Part shown: piece after piece, positions 23,991-34,975 of the stretch
How the letters are laid out: every line of letters starts with the position of its first letter
How positions within the stretch are numbered: the stretch's first letter is position 1
NCBI GenBank assembly: GCA_037903475.1
Contig: JBAJFG010000013.1
Span: 434,001-498,000 of the forward strand
DNA: 64,000 bases
Source of the DNA: Ancylostoma caninum
Taxonomy: Eukaryota > Nematoda > Chromadorea > Rhabditida > Ancylostomatidae
Direction: 5' to 3'
The notes under the pieces: model-generated
What the model was told of the DNA's origin: nothing
Database searches by the model: none
What the model saw: the letters and a program-made list of their open reading frames with translations, nothing else
Made by a program: the position numbers and the translations under genes

Positions 23991-24779
23991 GGAATCGGGC
24001 GGAGACGTTCTCCAGAATCACAAACCGTTGTAATCTGCTGCGAAAGAGCGGCAAACTACAAACATGACACGTCATTCGGTGAAGTACACTTGCTATTACT
24101 CATGCATTGGGAGAATTCGAGCGATAAGCCGGTTCCTTTTAGCTTCATTAGTTGCACATGTGCTGCCTCATCAAATTTAGTGTTTACTCAGAGTTAATTT
24201 TATAGGACATGGAGTACGGCATACAGGAAAATTTAGAAAAAGTGTTCTCTTAACAAACCTGCTATTAGACGTAACTATCTTCGTCCCTTACGGCTTGTCT
24301 TAACTGTACCGTCTTGTTGAAAATTCTGGAACAGTTCTTTTAAGAGTGTCTTTCCAACGATATGATATTCACCTTGGTGAGCCACGGAACCACACACTTT
24401 TCCCAATTTGAAGGTGTTCTTGAGTCAAAACTGGTAAATACTCCCATGGAATTTACGAAAAAAAATTCTAAGTAATTTGAAACGGGTTCTACTTGAGAGT
24501 AAATCTATAGTTAGTAAAGAAATTCTTGAATGCTATCGGAAATCCTCGGAACTACCCACAAAGCCTTGGTAAACAAGTTTCACGTACAAGATTTGCTACA
24601 TTCTACCCGACAATTTAATCACTACAAAGGAAAAATTGTAATATTAGTTACTATTAGTTATATAATATAACTTGTAGCCGGTTCTTTTGAAAAAATTCGC
24701 TCACTTGGATCAGAGGGAATCCAGAACCGTCCCGGAAATGTTCAAGAATCCCCCATTGGGGGAACTGTGACATTTCCTC

Positions 24780-25315
24780 GGTTCAAGAATTGGTGAATTG
24801 GGCATTAACGAACCCTTCCTCCTATGCGGCAGAAAGCTTTTCACGACATCGCACTCTGAAGCATACGTACGACCGTGCTCCGAAGTTGAAAGTCAAAGTT
24901 CTCCACCGTCATCTTGTGAATACTCTGGAAAGGAAAATTATGGAGGCACTGGAAATAAGGAGGCACAGCCCAGAGATAAATAACAGAGAAGAGTTGCATG
25001 ATGTGTTGAGATTGATCTCATAACTATGAGTATAAATGCCTCTCCGATCTCTTGCCATAACGTAGTTTCATTCTGTGATCGACATCTTCCTTTCTTAACA
25101 TGCTGAATTATGTCGAACACCAACCTAAGTTATCGTTGTATAGGTCAGCAATTGCCTGAGAGCAAACGAAGTCAGAAAGACTTATTAAATTCCTGCCTCT
25201 AGGTATTGTTCAACTGTTCCTATTTGCAAGCTTGTGATGAGATAGCAATGGATAGTTAATATTTAGGTCTGAAGAAGGCATTAAATGCCGAAAGCTTACT
25301 AATAAAAGCATTGAG
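24780..25315 (+). mobile_element. Penelope-like retroelement, 3' end with hammerhead-like core
   Basis: A plus frame (24790-25020) encodes SFSRHRTLKHTYDR and ends ERKIMEALEIRRHSPEIN, then NREEL and a stop. This resembles the C-terminal end of GIY-YIG endonuclease regions in nematode Penelope-like elements, where the conserved Glu and Asn of that tail reside. About 245 bp later, CTGAAGA (25269-25275), a GGCAT/ATGCC stem (25277-25289) and GAAA (25290-25293) give a hammerhead-like core, followed by AATAAAAGC. The same order is found on the minus strand at 53.7 kb. The reverse transcriptase part is missing, so this is a truncated relic. Confidence 0.65.
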
Positions 25316-25699
25316 GAGCTTTCAACCGAACAACTATGTCAGCAATGGGTGAATGCCTGGTCGAAGTGCCTTTATTTCACTCTCAGCAACACCCAGTACT
25401 TCTCAGCAATGGCTCAGACGAGTAACTTGGCCTAAATCCACTCATTTTTGCAAGTCGGGTGGGACAAAAACTTCGCTGGAACGTCCAGGAATCCTACTAT
25501 AGGAATAATAATGAATTCCGTCGTAATGTTGCATCCTGACTCAAAAAATACCTTAGATAGATAGATTACGACTATATAAGACAGTCGTGAGATAAGATTA
25601 CGTCACAATACAATACAAAGTATTCAAGAAAATTACGCTTGATTATGAAAAAAAAAACACTACAAGGTGTACGTAGAAGCACACAATCTAATAGTTTAG

Positions 25700-26880
25700 A
25701 AGGGCACGTGCAGTGATTCGTTTGAACAATGCAAAATTTTTCCAGCAGGGTGTCAAACCCGTCCTTAGTTGCAAAAATGCGGACCCTGCACGAGGAGTAA
25801 ATGATTGCTGCCTTATTGATCTTTTTGGTTTCGGATATGAAATCTTGAAGGGAAGTCCTCTTGTCTTGGCAAAAGGTTGTAAAAATTTGTTAATCGAATT
25901 TTGTACATGTTGGAAACTATCTTAAACACAGAACATACATCAAATGATTTTCTCCGAGAACTTAATATGTGAAGACCATACAACTTATTTCGTTGCGCAG
26001 ACTCTGGAATATCAGAGTATTGAAATCCCCGATGTCGTATCATTAACTTTCTTGTGTAATTGTTTTGTATGCTTTTAGTGCAAAAACAGTTGTACCACAT
26101 CCGACAATTGGTCTCACATGTGATCTATATCAGGGCTGTGCGTTACTAACGTAACGAATTAACGCATTAACGCGTAACGGCCGTTTTTGGCCTAACGCGA
26201 CGAATTAACGAAATCTGAAATTTTTCTAACGCACAGCCCTGATCTATATGCTTGTATAAGAACGTTCTCGTTCCTGGTCGATAAGCCTTTGAATATCTGA
26301 TATGTGCGTGAGAAGGCCTTTCTGCTTACATAAGAGTAATGATCAGAAAAGTCGAGAGAGTTGCTGTAGTGATATCCTAAATCAGTGATTTTTCCACTCG
26401 AGCAATTTCCTAACCTCGCATATTGAAAGAATGCTTGAGTGTAGATTGTCCGTTTTGCATATATTTCGATTTTTTTTTCGGCAATAGCGGTAATTACCAG
26501 ATAGTGGACCAGGTGACTATTCTATCTGTGGCTGATTGGAGTTTTCACGTATTTCACCCGTGGACTGACCATAAACTTTGAGAACATCAGCAAACTGTTT
26601 GTGATGAATACCTTCATCACACAATATCTCAGCCAGCTCTGCTGTAAAAATTATGAAGAGTGGAAGTGATAAGGGACCCCACTGTTAACTTGCCTCATAG
26701 TCGAGTATTCATTTCTAACCTTAACTTGGAACGTTCTACCTGTTACATATTGTTCAATCCACTTACATAATTTAGGATAAATTCCCAATCTTTCAATTTT
26801 ATGAATAAGTTTTTTGTGACTTTCTCTATCAAACGCCCTCGAAAGCTTATCGATCAGTGAATCGACCATGATGGTACATC
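25700..26880 (-). pseudogene. CR1-like non-LTR reverse transcriptase relic
   Basis: Minus-strand frames in order: SHKKLIHKIERLGIYPKLCK and WIEQYVTGRTFQVKV (26869-26700), a shifted frame matching the catalytic-region sequence with FADVLKVYG in place of the usual FADD (about 26600), then a segment ending in KGLSTRNENV (about 26270), and after a MITE a C-terminal part with QNNYTRKL and RNKLYGLHILSSRRKS (26060-25950). This is the order of the RT palm, thumb and C-terminal region in CR1/LINE-type elements. Several frameshifts and the loss of one catalytic Asp show it is dead. It is interrupted by the hAT-type MITE at 26131-26241. Confidence 0.75.
26131..26241. mobile_element. 111-bp hAT-type MITE with 8-bp target duplication
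   Basis: Terminal inverted repeats are CAGGGCTGTGCGTTA and its exact complement. ATCTATAT stands immediately outside both ends (26123-26130, 26242-26249). An 8-bp duplication and a CAGGG terminus are hAT hallmarks. The interior is itself made of TAACG repeats. Confidence 0.88.
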
Positions 26881-27446
26881 TCCTAACAGTAGACTCAAAG
26901 CTTCAGACTTATTTGACGTAATCCTTGGGAACTAGTGGCCAAGGGTTTGATATCTATTGATTACACCCACTTTCCTCGGTAACTTTTAGGTAAAAGACAC
27001 TTGCAGAAAGATTAGTTGTCTGGATTAATTTACCCAAAAATCTCCCAGCAAAATGAGTCCACACCATTTTTCCACAGTGACCGATCAATCCTTCGCTTGA
27101 ACTCCAAGCGTAGCCGATTCGAACCGTTCAGCACTATCAGAGCAGCAATTCCAGCAATAACTGAGGAGTGAGCATTGGCGGTCTTCGCTCTTATCGTACA
27201 CTACTGATTAGCTGTATTTCTCTTTATGGTTTTTTCGTTTGCCTGATTCCATCGTAGCGCTGCTGCGTTTGTTGTTTGCTCAAACAATGTACCCGTTTAC
27301 ACTGTCGTGAAGAATTTCATAGCTGTTGCTGAACAAAAGTACCATTCACCCCTTCGAGGTTCATTTTTCATCTTTTCGTTTTCTTGCGGTCCTTTAATGC
27401 ATGGATTCCTCATTTTCTGGGAAGATTTACTAGGATGTGGGGGTTT

Positions 27447-27482
27447 GACTTTATTTATTTATTTATTTATTTATTTATTTGA
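27447..27482 (+). repeat. (TTTA)n microsatellite
   Basis: About nine perfect TTTA/ATTT tetramers. Confidence 0.9.
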
Positions 27483-27599
27483 CCAACTAGACCAGCTACT
27501 AGTTATATTGACCAAGTACTAAATAAGGTCGAACATAGTTCAGCGGAAATTTCTATTTTAAACCAACTGTTTTAAATATTTTTATACCTGCTCATAGCA

Positions 27600-27745
27600 G
27601 TAATCCTCAACCTAACGTAAACGCTCTGCGGCCGCATGCATCATTGAGATTACCTCGGGTAAACGTGTAAACACCTCACAAAATTACCCATACCCCCACG
27701 TTTATGCTGGGTGATCTCAATGGTGCATTCAGGCCTGGGACGCTC
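27600..27745. repeat. Inverted pair of Cys-x-IEIT modules
   Basis: On the plus strand 27637-27663 encodes CIIEITSGK in an open frame. On the minus strand about 27704-27727 encodes CTIEITQHK. The two are inverted copies of one sequence, each similar to the modules at 22.7 and 41.4 kb (the 16-mer TGCATCATTGAGATTA is identical to that at 41.4 kb on its strand). Neither sits in a definable exon. Confidence 0.5.
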
Positions 27746-27839
27746 TCTCCTCTGAACAAACTTCCGGGCTGGTGATCATTTTTGAGTTTTTTATGTCCAG
27801 TTATTTTTATTTTTTAGAAATAGTCCGGGTAAATCAGTC

Positions 27840-28880
27840 GCCGCGTTGAGCAAGCGGCTAGCCTCTGCAGGTCAGTGATTCATGGTCAGATAGTTCAACC
27901 ACAGGGCATGACTAATGTGGCAATATGGTTATCTGGCCTAGGAGTTGTTCACAGACATTGGTTTGCAAATGGTGACCTCGGCTGTGGCACAAGTTCACAA
28001 GAACCTGTCCCACAAGGTATTTATGGTGCTGCCGTAATATTCCACGTGGAGTATAGCAGGCTGTGTTGGCGTCACCAGCGATAACGAAAAGGATACCTAG
28101 CGACTTTGCGGGACATAGCTGTGGCGAGAGACAGCGACATTATCCGTGTTCATAGTTCGTCGCAACACGCAGATACAAACTGTTCGAAAGGCTGCTGGTA
28201 CCGTATATAAGCCAGCGTATAATAATATCCCATTGTGGTGATCGGCGGTCACTTTCGCAAGGCGACTTATCGAATTCTTGCCACATGCTGTTTATAATTT
28301 TTCCCACCGAAAATCACTCAAAATGGGCGGAATTGGCTTTGGGTCTGCTAGCATGCGCGATGCAACGCCTTTGCCGACGTTGTGTGTAGACAGGATTTGC
28401 CACTTTTGCCGTCTGGTGTTTCAGCCTACAACATATCTAACTTCAGTGCCCATCGAGTCGTGCATGTCGTGACCATGACGCTATCACCTCTGGATGGAGT
28501 ATGAACACAGGTTTTCAATAAAAGGCAAAGTAAGTCTCGTCTCAGCAAAAGCGCAAGTTATGGGAGTTCTGCATCAGTTTGAGGCGGCAGAAGACGTACT
28601 AACAGCAATTCACAGTGTCGACCAATCTTTGTTGCATCACAGAATACCGCGTGTCTGGCTTGCCGCGCAGCACCACATACGCGGCGCGGCAGATTGCCTG
28701 GAAACCTTTCTTGTCAGGTGGTGTTTCTCCTCGGTAATGCTTAGCTGAGAATATAAGCATAGCGTCAATGCCGTCAACGTTCAATAATAAAGACGTCCTG
28801 CTGGCCTACCGCGTCGCGTAGTTGGTGCGGAGCGGCCGATCAGACGGACGGTATTCTGTAGTGCAAAAGTGATTCATTGA
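27840..28880. other. Unassigned, possibly old transposon sequence
   Basis: Starts with a tRNA-like stretch (GAGCAAGCGGCTAGCCTCTG at about 27848, then a TAGTTCAACCAC B-box-like run), which may be a SINE head. From 28.28 to 28.78 kb there are modest open frames on both strands with CG-rich composition, but no family I recognise. Confidence 0.3.
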
Positions 28881-28887
28881 CAATGTA

Positions 28888-30461
28888 CAGCAGCGAGCAA
28901 AAAGATTGCAACTTTTGATTTTTCGATAGTAACTTTGTTCAAAGTTGAGATAAATGCTTCAAATTTCTGAAACAGTTTTTAGTCGGTATAGAAAGCACAA
29001 CCACAAAAAAGTAGGAAATTTCATTAGCAAGGTTATTTTTATTAAATATGTTGAAATGCTTTATAACCAGGTAATTGATAGTGAAATTAAATCTCATACA
29101 GGCACCTTCTATGACAGTCATATTGAAAGTATATAGCTTATTTACAATCATTATGGCTAATACTTAGTAGAAAATCCATGTGCGTCTATTACCGCTCTAC
29201 ATCTCCTAGGTATGCTTGAGATCAAATTGTCGATAACCGACTGGGGATGTTTCGCCACTCTTCGCTCAAATGTTGGAACTTCTCGTCGCTGTTGCGGGCC
29301 GTGCGTTTCTCCAGACGGCGCTGCAGTTCATCCCAAAGGTGTTCAATAGGATTAAGGTCCGGAGGCTGGCTCGGCCATTCCATAAGTTCCACCTGATTCC
29401 GTTGGAGCAAGGTGTGCACATCACGGAAAGCGAGCTTGGGATCGTTGTCCTGTTGGAAAATAAAGCCTTTACCGAGATTTCTGTTGCATATGGAAGCGTG
29501 ACGTTCTCTAGTATGTCAATGTATACATGCCGGTCCATGATGTCGTGAATGCGGGAGGGGGCCGACTTCAATAGAGCTGAAGCATCCCCATTCAACGACT
29601 GATCCGCCACCATGCTTAACGCTTGGGACTTTATACTCGATGTCGAATCTCTTGCTTTTGGGACGCCTCACATACCTTATGCCATCACTTTCAAACAACA
29701 TGAACTTGCTCGCATCAGACCAGAGCACCCTACTCCACTGTTCGGGTGTCCAGTCAAGGTGAGCTCATGCAAAATCGAGTCTGGCCCTACGATTCTTCTC
29801 GGATATCAAGGGTTTGCGAGCGGGTCGACGTGCATTCAGTCCAGATTCACTCAGTCGTCTTCTTACAGTCCACACAGAAACGGAAGTGTCATTATACTCG
29901 CAAATTTCTGACCTGATGTTGACTACGGTGAGGCGAGAGTTGCCGCGCGCCATCCGAAGAATGGTTCTGTCAATCGGTCGGTTAGTGATACGGGGTCTTC
30001 CTGGCACTGGTAGGTGAGCGGCATTTCCTTCTTGCTCGTAGCCTTTGACAATCCTCGAAATCTTCGATTTGTTGACATCAAATTGATCCGCAAGCGCATC
30101 AAGAGTCATCCCTTGCAAGCGACCTCTCACGACAGTTTCTCTTCCGGAATTTGACAACCATTTCTGTTTATTTTCGCTCGACATAGCCTAAACTGTTCTC
30201 CTTATTTTAGATGAGTGATGAAACCCAAGAGAGTCCACTCCAAAAAACTCAAAAGTCCCATCGCGTAACAGCATGTTGCGCGACTGCTTCTGAAAATCAA
30301 TATTTTCTGAATCGGCAGTCCATTGTATGATCACACGAGCTACTCCTCTGTGACCGTAGTGAAATGTAGAACAAAACATTGGTCGACCGCATCAGCGAAT
30401 AATGCCTATAAAAAAGTTATGAATAAAAAAATAAAAGTTGCAATCTTTTTGCTCGCTACTG
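28888..30461 (-). mobile_element. Tc1-like transposon, near full length (1574 bp)
   Basis: TA flanks both ends. Termini CAGCAGCGAGCAAAAAGATT and, inverted, CAGTAGCGAGCAAAAAGATT continue complementary for about 30 bases. The length, the TA target and the minus-strand transposase frame identify a Tc1-family element. The transposase is described separately. Confidence 0.93.
29222..30184 (-). pseudogene. Tc1-family DDE transposase, inactivated
   Basis: It starts MSSENKQKW at 30184. A paired helix-turn-helix DNA-binding half follows (DALADQFDVNKSKISRI, then GRPRITNRP), as in Tc1. An in-frame TGA at about 29762-29764 interrupts it just before the first catalytic Asp region (VLWSDASKFM), which leads to HGGGSVVEWGCFS. 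A frameshift near 29560-29600 and a compensating one near 29460 flank the second Asp region. The last frame carries WPSQPPDLNPIEHLWDEL with the catalytic Glu and ends SRLSTI at 29222. About 320 codons fits the family length. One nonsense and two frame changes mean this copy makes no full enzyme. Confidence 0.88.
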
Positions 30462-30474
30462 TATGTATTTTTTT

Positions 30475-32285
30475 TACTCAGCGAACTGGCCCGCAATAGT
30501 TTAGAGGGACAATTGGAAGGCTTCGGTGAGCAACTCTTCAATTGTGCTATTTCCTACAGAGTGTCATGTGCAAATAACTTCTCACCTTCATTTCCACGAA
30601 GAATTTCCTGTCCAAGAATCCATTTTCATTGGAGGTAGCGACATAGTGATACTAGAAATGTAGACGTCGGTCCCCGTGCGTCCGTCTTATGCTTCAACTT
30701 GCAGCTCCATCTGTCTGAAGGCGAGGCTTGTGCAAGAGTACAACTCTTGCAGCGAGGAGCGCTGAGGCTTTCTTGGGCTATTATTCTATGAATCTGGTTG
30801 AGCGCCTTTATTCTTCATGTTTTCACATCATCCTGTAGGAGGATTTTCACTCGGAAAGATCCTGAAGAGGATTTTCCCAGTAGATGCCGTCATCAAATCG
30901 CTGTTATCCCTTCCAGATAGCGCTGAAGAGCCTAGATCCACGCTTAATCCTAGAATTAACTTCGACCATTACTCAGAACCACGTAAATGCCCCAGGACAG
31001 TTTACTTTCTGTACTGCTTACATTCATTATATGAATTGCTTTTATCCCTTCCCTGACATCTTATTTGCTGAATAATACCATAAGACATGCGCTAGAGTAC
31101 GGTAATCCATGAAAATCCACTATTTGCGTAAACACCGGCTTTGGGACCTCCTCGATGCATGAACTATTCGGCTAAAGTCCTGTAGCAGAAATAGCCTTGC
31201 GTGTTGCACGAATGCAACGAGGCTTACTGATCGAAAGTACTTTTGGCTTACGGTAAGCGCTCGGTGGCTGAGGCCTGCAGCTGAAGCCTGCACGTAAGCC
31301 TCTATCCTGCCCTGTTCAAAATTTGTGTTCCTTAGGAATTTTTGAACATAACCAATGATTTGAATTGCAAGGAATTCTTTAAAACTTTCTTAGCCGGATT
31401 TTCTACGCGATAACTCCCAAAATAGCACTTCTATGACACCAGAACCAACCAACCAATGAGATTCGCTGACGAAGACTTTGGGACCGCTCCGCCCAGTCTG
31501 CAGAGCTCTCCAAATAGCGTAGATTTTTTTGTGAGAAATTGGAGGAAGACCCGTAAAGGTAAAATACTGCAGGGCTTTGACTAAAGCGGTTTCACCTGCT
31601 AGCAAATCTCCTGGAATTCCTGACTATGTACAACGGTGGCCTCATATATAGCACAGCTACGATTCTGGACGACAGGACTCTTTTCACATAGTTTAACCCT
31701 GGGCTAAGCACTTGGGACTAATGTTGGTAATATAGGCAGAGAGTTGTAACACCCTACTTAGGAAAACCAGTTGGAATCTTAATTCAACTCGAGACCAATA
31801 AATGAATGCAGAAAAGAATGACAGAAATGACAATGAATGCAGAAAAGAATGACGGAAGAAGACGGAAGAACACAGCAGCCAAGCACCTATGTTTTCACCG
31901 ATTTCGGGGCTTGAACTGGACCAGAAGTGTAGCTTTCCTTGGCGCCGCCGGGTCATGGACCCTTTCATCAGTAGTTCTCAAGAAAGCTCCAAAAGTGCTT
32001 AGTGCTGTATTAATGAGATGAGAGTGGAAATGAGAGAGATACAGGGTGTGGAAGCAGATGAAGAAAGTGAGGTTGTGAGTTCTTGGCCCTTTGTACGTCT
32101 TGTTCAGTAACGTGGTTGTTCGAAAAAGTACGCCACTACTATGTTATGTCTATGCATATTTCTAGCCTTAATTTCATGCAACAGCGGAAGGTGGACTGCA
32201 TTAGTTAAACTATATCTACGCAGTATTTATCTCTGAGCGCTTTTCATACAGTTCTAATTATTCTCAACGGTGTCCAACCAACAAC
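30475..32285. other. Unassigned intergenic sequence
   Basis: Short frames only. A 31-bp tandem duplication (AATGAATGCAGAAAAGAATG and flank) lies at about 31801-31855. A minus frame at 31390-31605 is open for 71 codons without recognisable motifs. Confidence 0.4.
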
Positions 32286-32293
32286 AAATGTGC

Positions 32294-32511
32294 CAGGGAT
32301 GAGCGGAAGTACTGCCTGAGACCGGAAGCCGGAAGTCGGAAGTTGGGGGAAGTTCGAAATTTGGCGAAATTTGCAGCGATGAATACAGCATGTCTGAGTT
32401 GGCGTGACCCAACGACTGGCCATCGTCCAGAAATCTGGAAGTCAGAAGCTCGCATGAGGCAGGAATTCAGGAATTTCCGACTTCCGGAAACAGGAGTTCC
32501 GCTCATCCCTG
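32294..32511. mobile_element. hAT-like MITE family M3, copy 1 (218 bp)
   Basis: Ends CAGGGATGAGCGGAA and TTCCGCTCATCCCTG are exact inverted repeats, followed by inverted GGAAGTCGGAAG-type subrepeats. The 8 bases outside are AAATGTGC and ATATATGC (6 of 8 match), as for an aged hAT duplication. A second copy of exactly the same length lies at 62070-62287. Confidence 0.8.
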
Positions 32512-33689
32512 ATATATGCTATTTCGCACAACTCTACCACCCTTATTTTAAAGTTCTCAATACTAGAGTACGTCCGACCTATTCTAATCATTTCTGCTAT
32601 AAATGTGTTTGTTATTATGAAACGTGGGATGTTTGAATTACAATTGAGGTATCTAATAACTTTGGAGTTATAGTAATTGGTTTTGTTATAAAGACTGTAT
32701 CTAAGTCCTTCTTTTTACAAATGTACCTGGAGGTCTACAGAATTGCTTTCTTTTTTATGTATGTTAAGGCTCTATAGTTCAACAGGGGCTCCTTTAAAGG
32801 CAGCACCCACGGAAATTCCAGTCTCAAAGATTTCAGCATATTCTGGTGGTATCGAGGTTTGCTCAACACCTCCATAATGCTGAAACGTTTCAGTAGCACC
32901 TAAACGCTCTTTTTAAAAGCTCTTGGTTCGTTCATTCGCAACGGGTGTGGTCTAGTTGCACAGGCCATAGAATGATGACCGAGATCAAAAGCTCGATAGA
33001 GCCGCCTTTTCACCGGCTGCATTTTCGCACAACCACATATCTTTTAAGAGATGCAGCCTTTCCATACTGTATGAAAAGAATAGTCCTTGGAGAATGTATA
33101 TCAGCCAATAAAGATGTTATTCAGAATTCAAAAAATCAAAACATCATGGAATTCCCTAATGGAGCAAGAATAGTTTAAAATTGAAATTTTGACAAAAACT
33201 AGATGCAACAATAGTTAAAGAGGTACAGGCCCTATGTAATGCCGATAGGAAGGATTGCGGGTTACAAAAACAACAAAAATCACAGAGGAAAACCGGAAAG
33301 GGTCTACATTGGAAAAATTGCGGCGAATTTTACGAGGATTGTTGCAGAACAGCTGATTGTGCTGCGCTGGCGCAACGAAAGACACACGACGCACGCGGTA
33401 ACTCGTCCAAAGTTATCGTCATCACGCAAGAACTACCAGTTAAAGAGTTGAACGCAAGCCGTTTCCGCTGCTCGCCTTTGTACGAACACTATACGAATTG
33501 TGCTAAAATCCCCCGAGATGTGGAAATCCGAGAGGTGAAAGTTCTCGTGGGCGCTGCCTTTAAAGTTGCTCACGATGAACAAAAAAATCAGTTCATAATG
33601 GAGTAAACAATGTAAACTTAAATTCCATTAGTTCTTACCAGTTTTGCACTAGAATTTTCGAATTTGCGTATACTCGGGAAACCTACAAA

Positions 33690-34010
33690 TCATGTTTTGC
33701 ATCGGTATATATTGGTTCTGTATGGTATTGAAAAAGACATGAGGTTTTCGAGGGTTTTGCACCAGGGCTGGGATTCATGAAAAGATAACCAAGCAAACCC
33801 AGGCTGGCCATACTCTATGTAGCGACTGAAGCCAGATACAGGGATAAACTTCACACCTTCATATTCATACAATCCACGAAATTTTCCGCCAATAACTGAA
33901 TGATTGTCAGAAACAGAAGTGGGAGAATGATCCAAAGCTAAATTGCATACTTTACCTCTGTTAACACCTTGAATCGGAATTCTTTCGCAATGTTTCAGTC
34001 CTTTCGGCAA
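33690..34010 (-). CDS. Unidentified open frame, 106 codons
   Basis: The minus frame has balanced composition, including GVNRGKVCNLALDHSP and GGKFRGLYEYEGVKFIPVSG, which reads more like an exon than chance. A possible acceptor (GATTCAAG) lies at its upstream side at about 33966. I recognise no domain and see no neighbouring exons with matching phase. It could be an exon of an unmodelled gene or a retroelement remnant. Confidence 0.25.
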   Translation of the reverse strand: MPKGLKHCERIPIQGVNRGKVCNLALDHSPTSVSDNHSVIGGKFRGLYEYEGVKFIPVSGFSRYIEYGQPGFAWLSFHESQPWCKTLENLMSFSIPYRTNIYRCKT

Positions 34011-34975
34011 TTCTTACTCTGCCCTAGGGTAAACAAGTAAAAAAAAACTGTACATCAATGCAATAATATACGGGGTGGGACAAAGATACGGTAACAAAGC
34101 TTGTTCCTCCTCTAAAGAAAACTGTTTTGCTATGAAGTTGAACGCAGTTGAATTGTCCTTCCGCAACATTTTACCGGAACAGTACTCTGGAGCACACGAG
34201 TCAAGTTTTATTCAGGACTCAGGCAAAAATATATTTTAGCTTCTAATGGTTTCATCGAGCGACCACACATTTGTTTGGGTCTCAGTAAGTAGGGTTAGTG
34301 GGCTTCTGTGATATGTCGAGACCAGGGTTTGTTCATAACCTCTAACCCCCTCGGAGTTTAGATTAGTTAGCTAAGCACTCCAAAAAGTGTTGCATGGCCC
34401 GAACCGCAACCATTTGCGCGCTGCAGTCAGCGACTTCACTCAACATCTTGAGGCCTATGTCGGAGCTAACAGGGGATAACCCGAAGTGGAGGGTTGCTTC
34501 ATCTTACGACCTTGTAGGCATAAATCCTATTTCGTGGAGTGATTCAAAGGGTAATGGGAAGTTGATTCCAGAGCCTCTTGTGGAGGAGCGGGTTTGAGGA
34601 AAGGAAAAATATATAGCCCACAGGCAAAATATATGGCCGACACTGTAGCTGTTTACTCGCTAGCTGATGCTGCATCCTCTCAGCTTCAATGTTCAGAAAA
34701 CCAATCCAGACAACTGCCCATTGCCGAGCCTTTATCCGAAAAATTCAGCTGATTCACGGATTTTATTCCCAGAAAAAAAAACAAGACTGGCTGGCCCATT
34801 TTTATGGAGACATGTGTAGACTGTGTAGACGGCAGCCACTTGGGTAATATGCAAAGGCTTCGCACTTACCAAATCCCTGGAAAATTGACAAAGAAGAAAG
34901 ACTAATAATTAAATGGGCTCAAATCTAAAACCCTTCTTATGAGTTGAGCATGAGTATAAGAAGTACGCTCTCCGT

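Noticed and set aside
23880..24197. 105-codon plus frame
   Set aside because: Mostly overlaps the M2 MITE copy, whose CG-rich palindromic sequence lacks stops by composition.
27095..27135. tRNA gene on minus (GGTTCGAATCGGC B-box-like)
   Set aside because: No A box at proper distance and no cloverleaf could be drawn.
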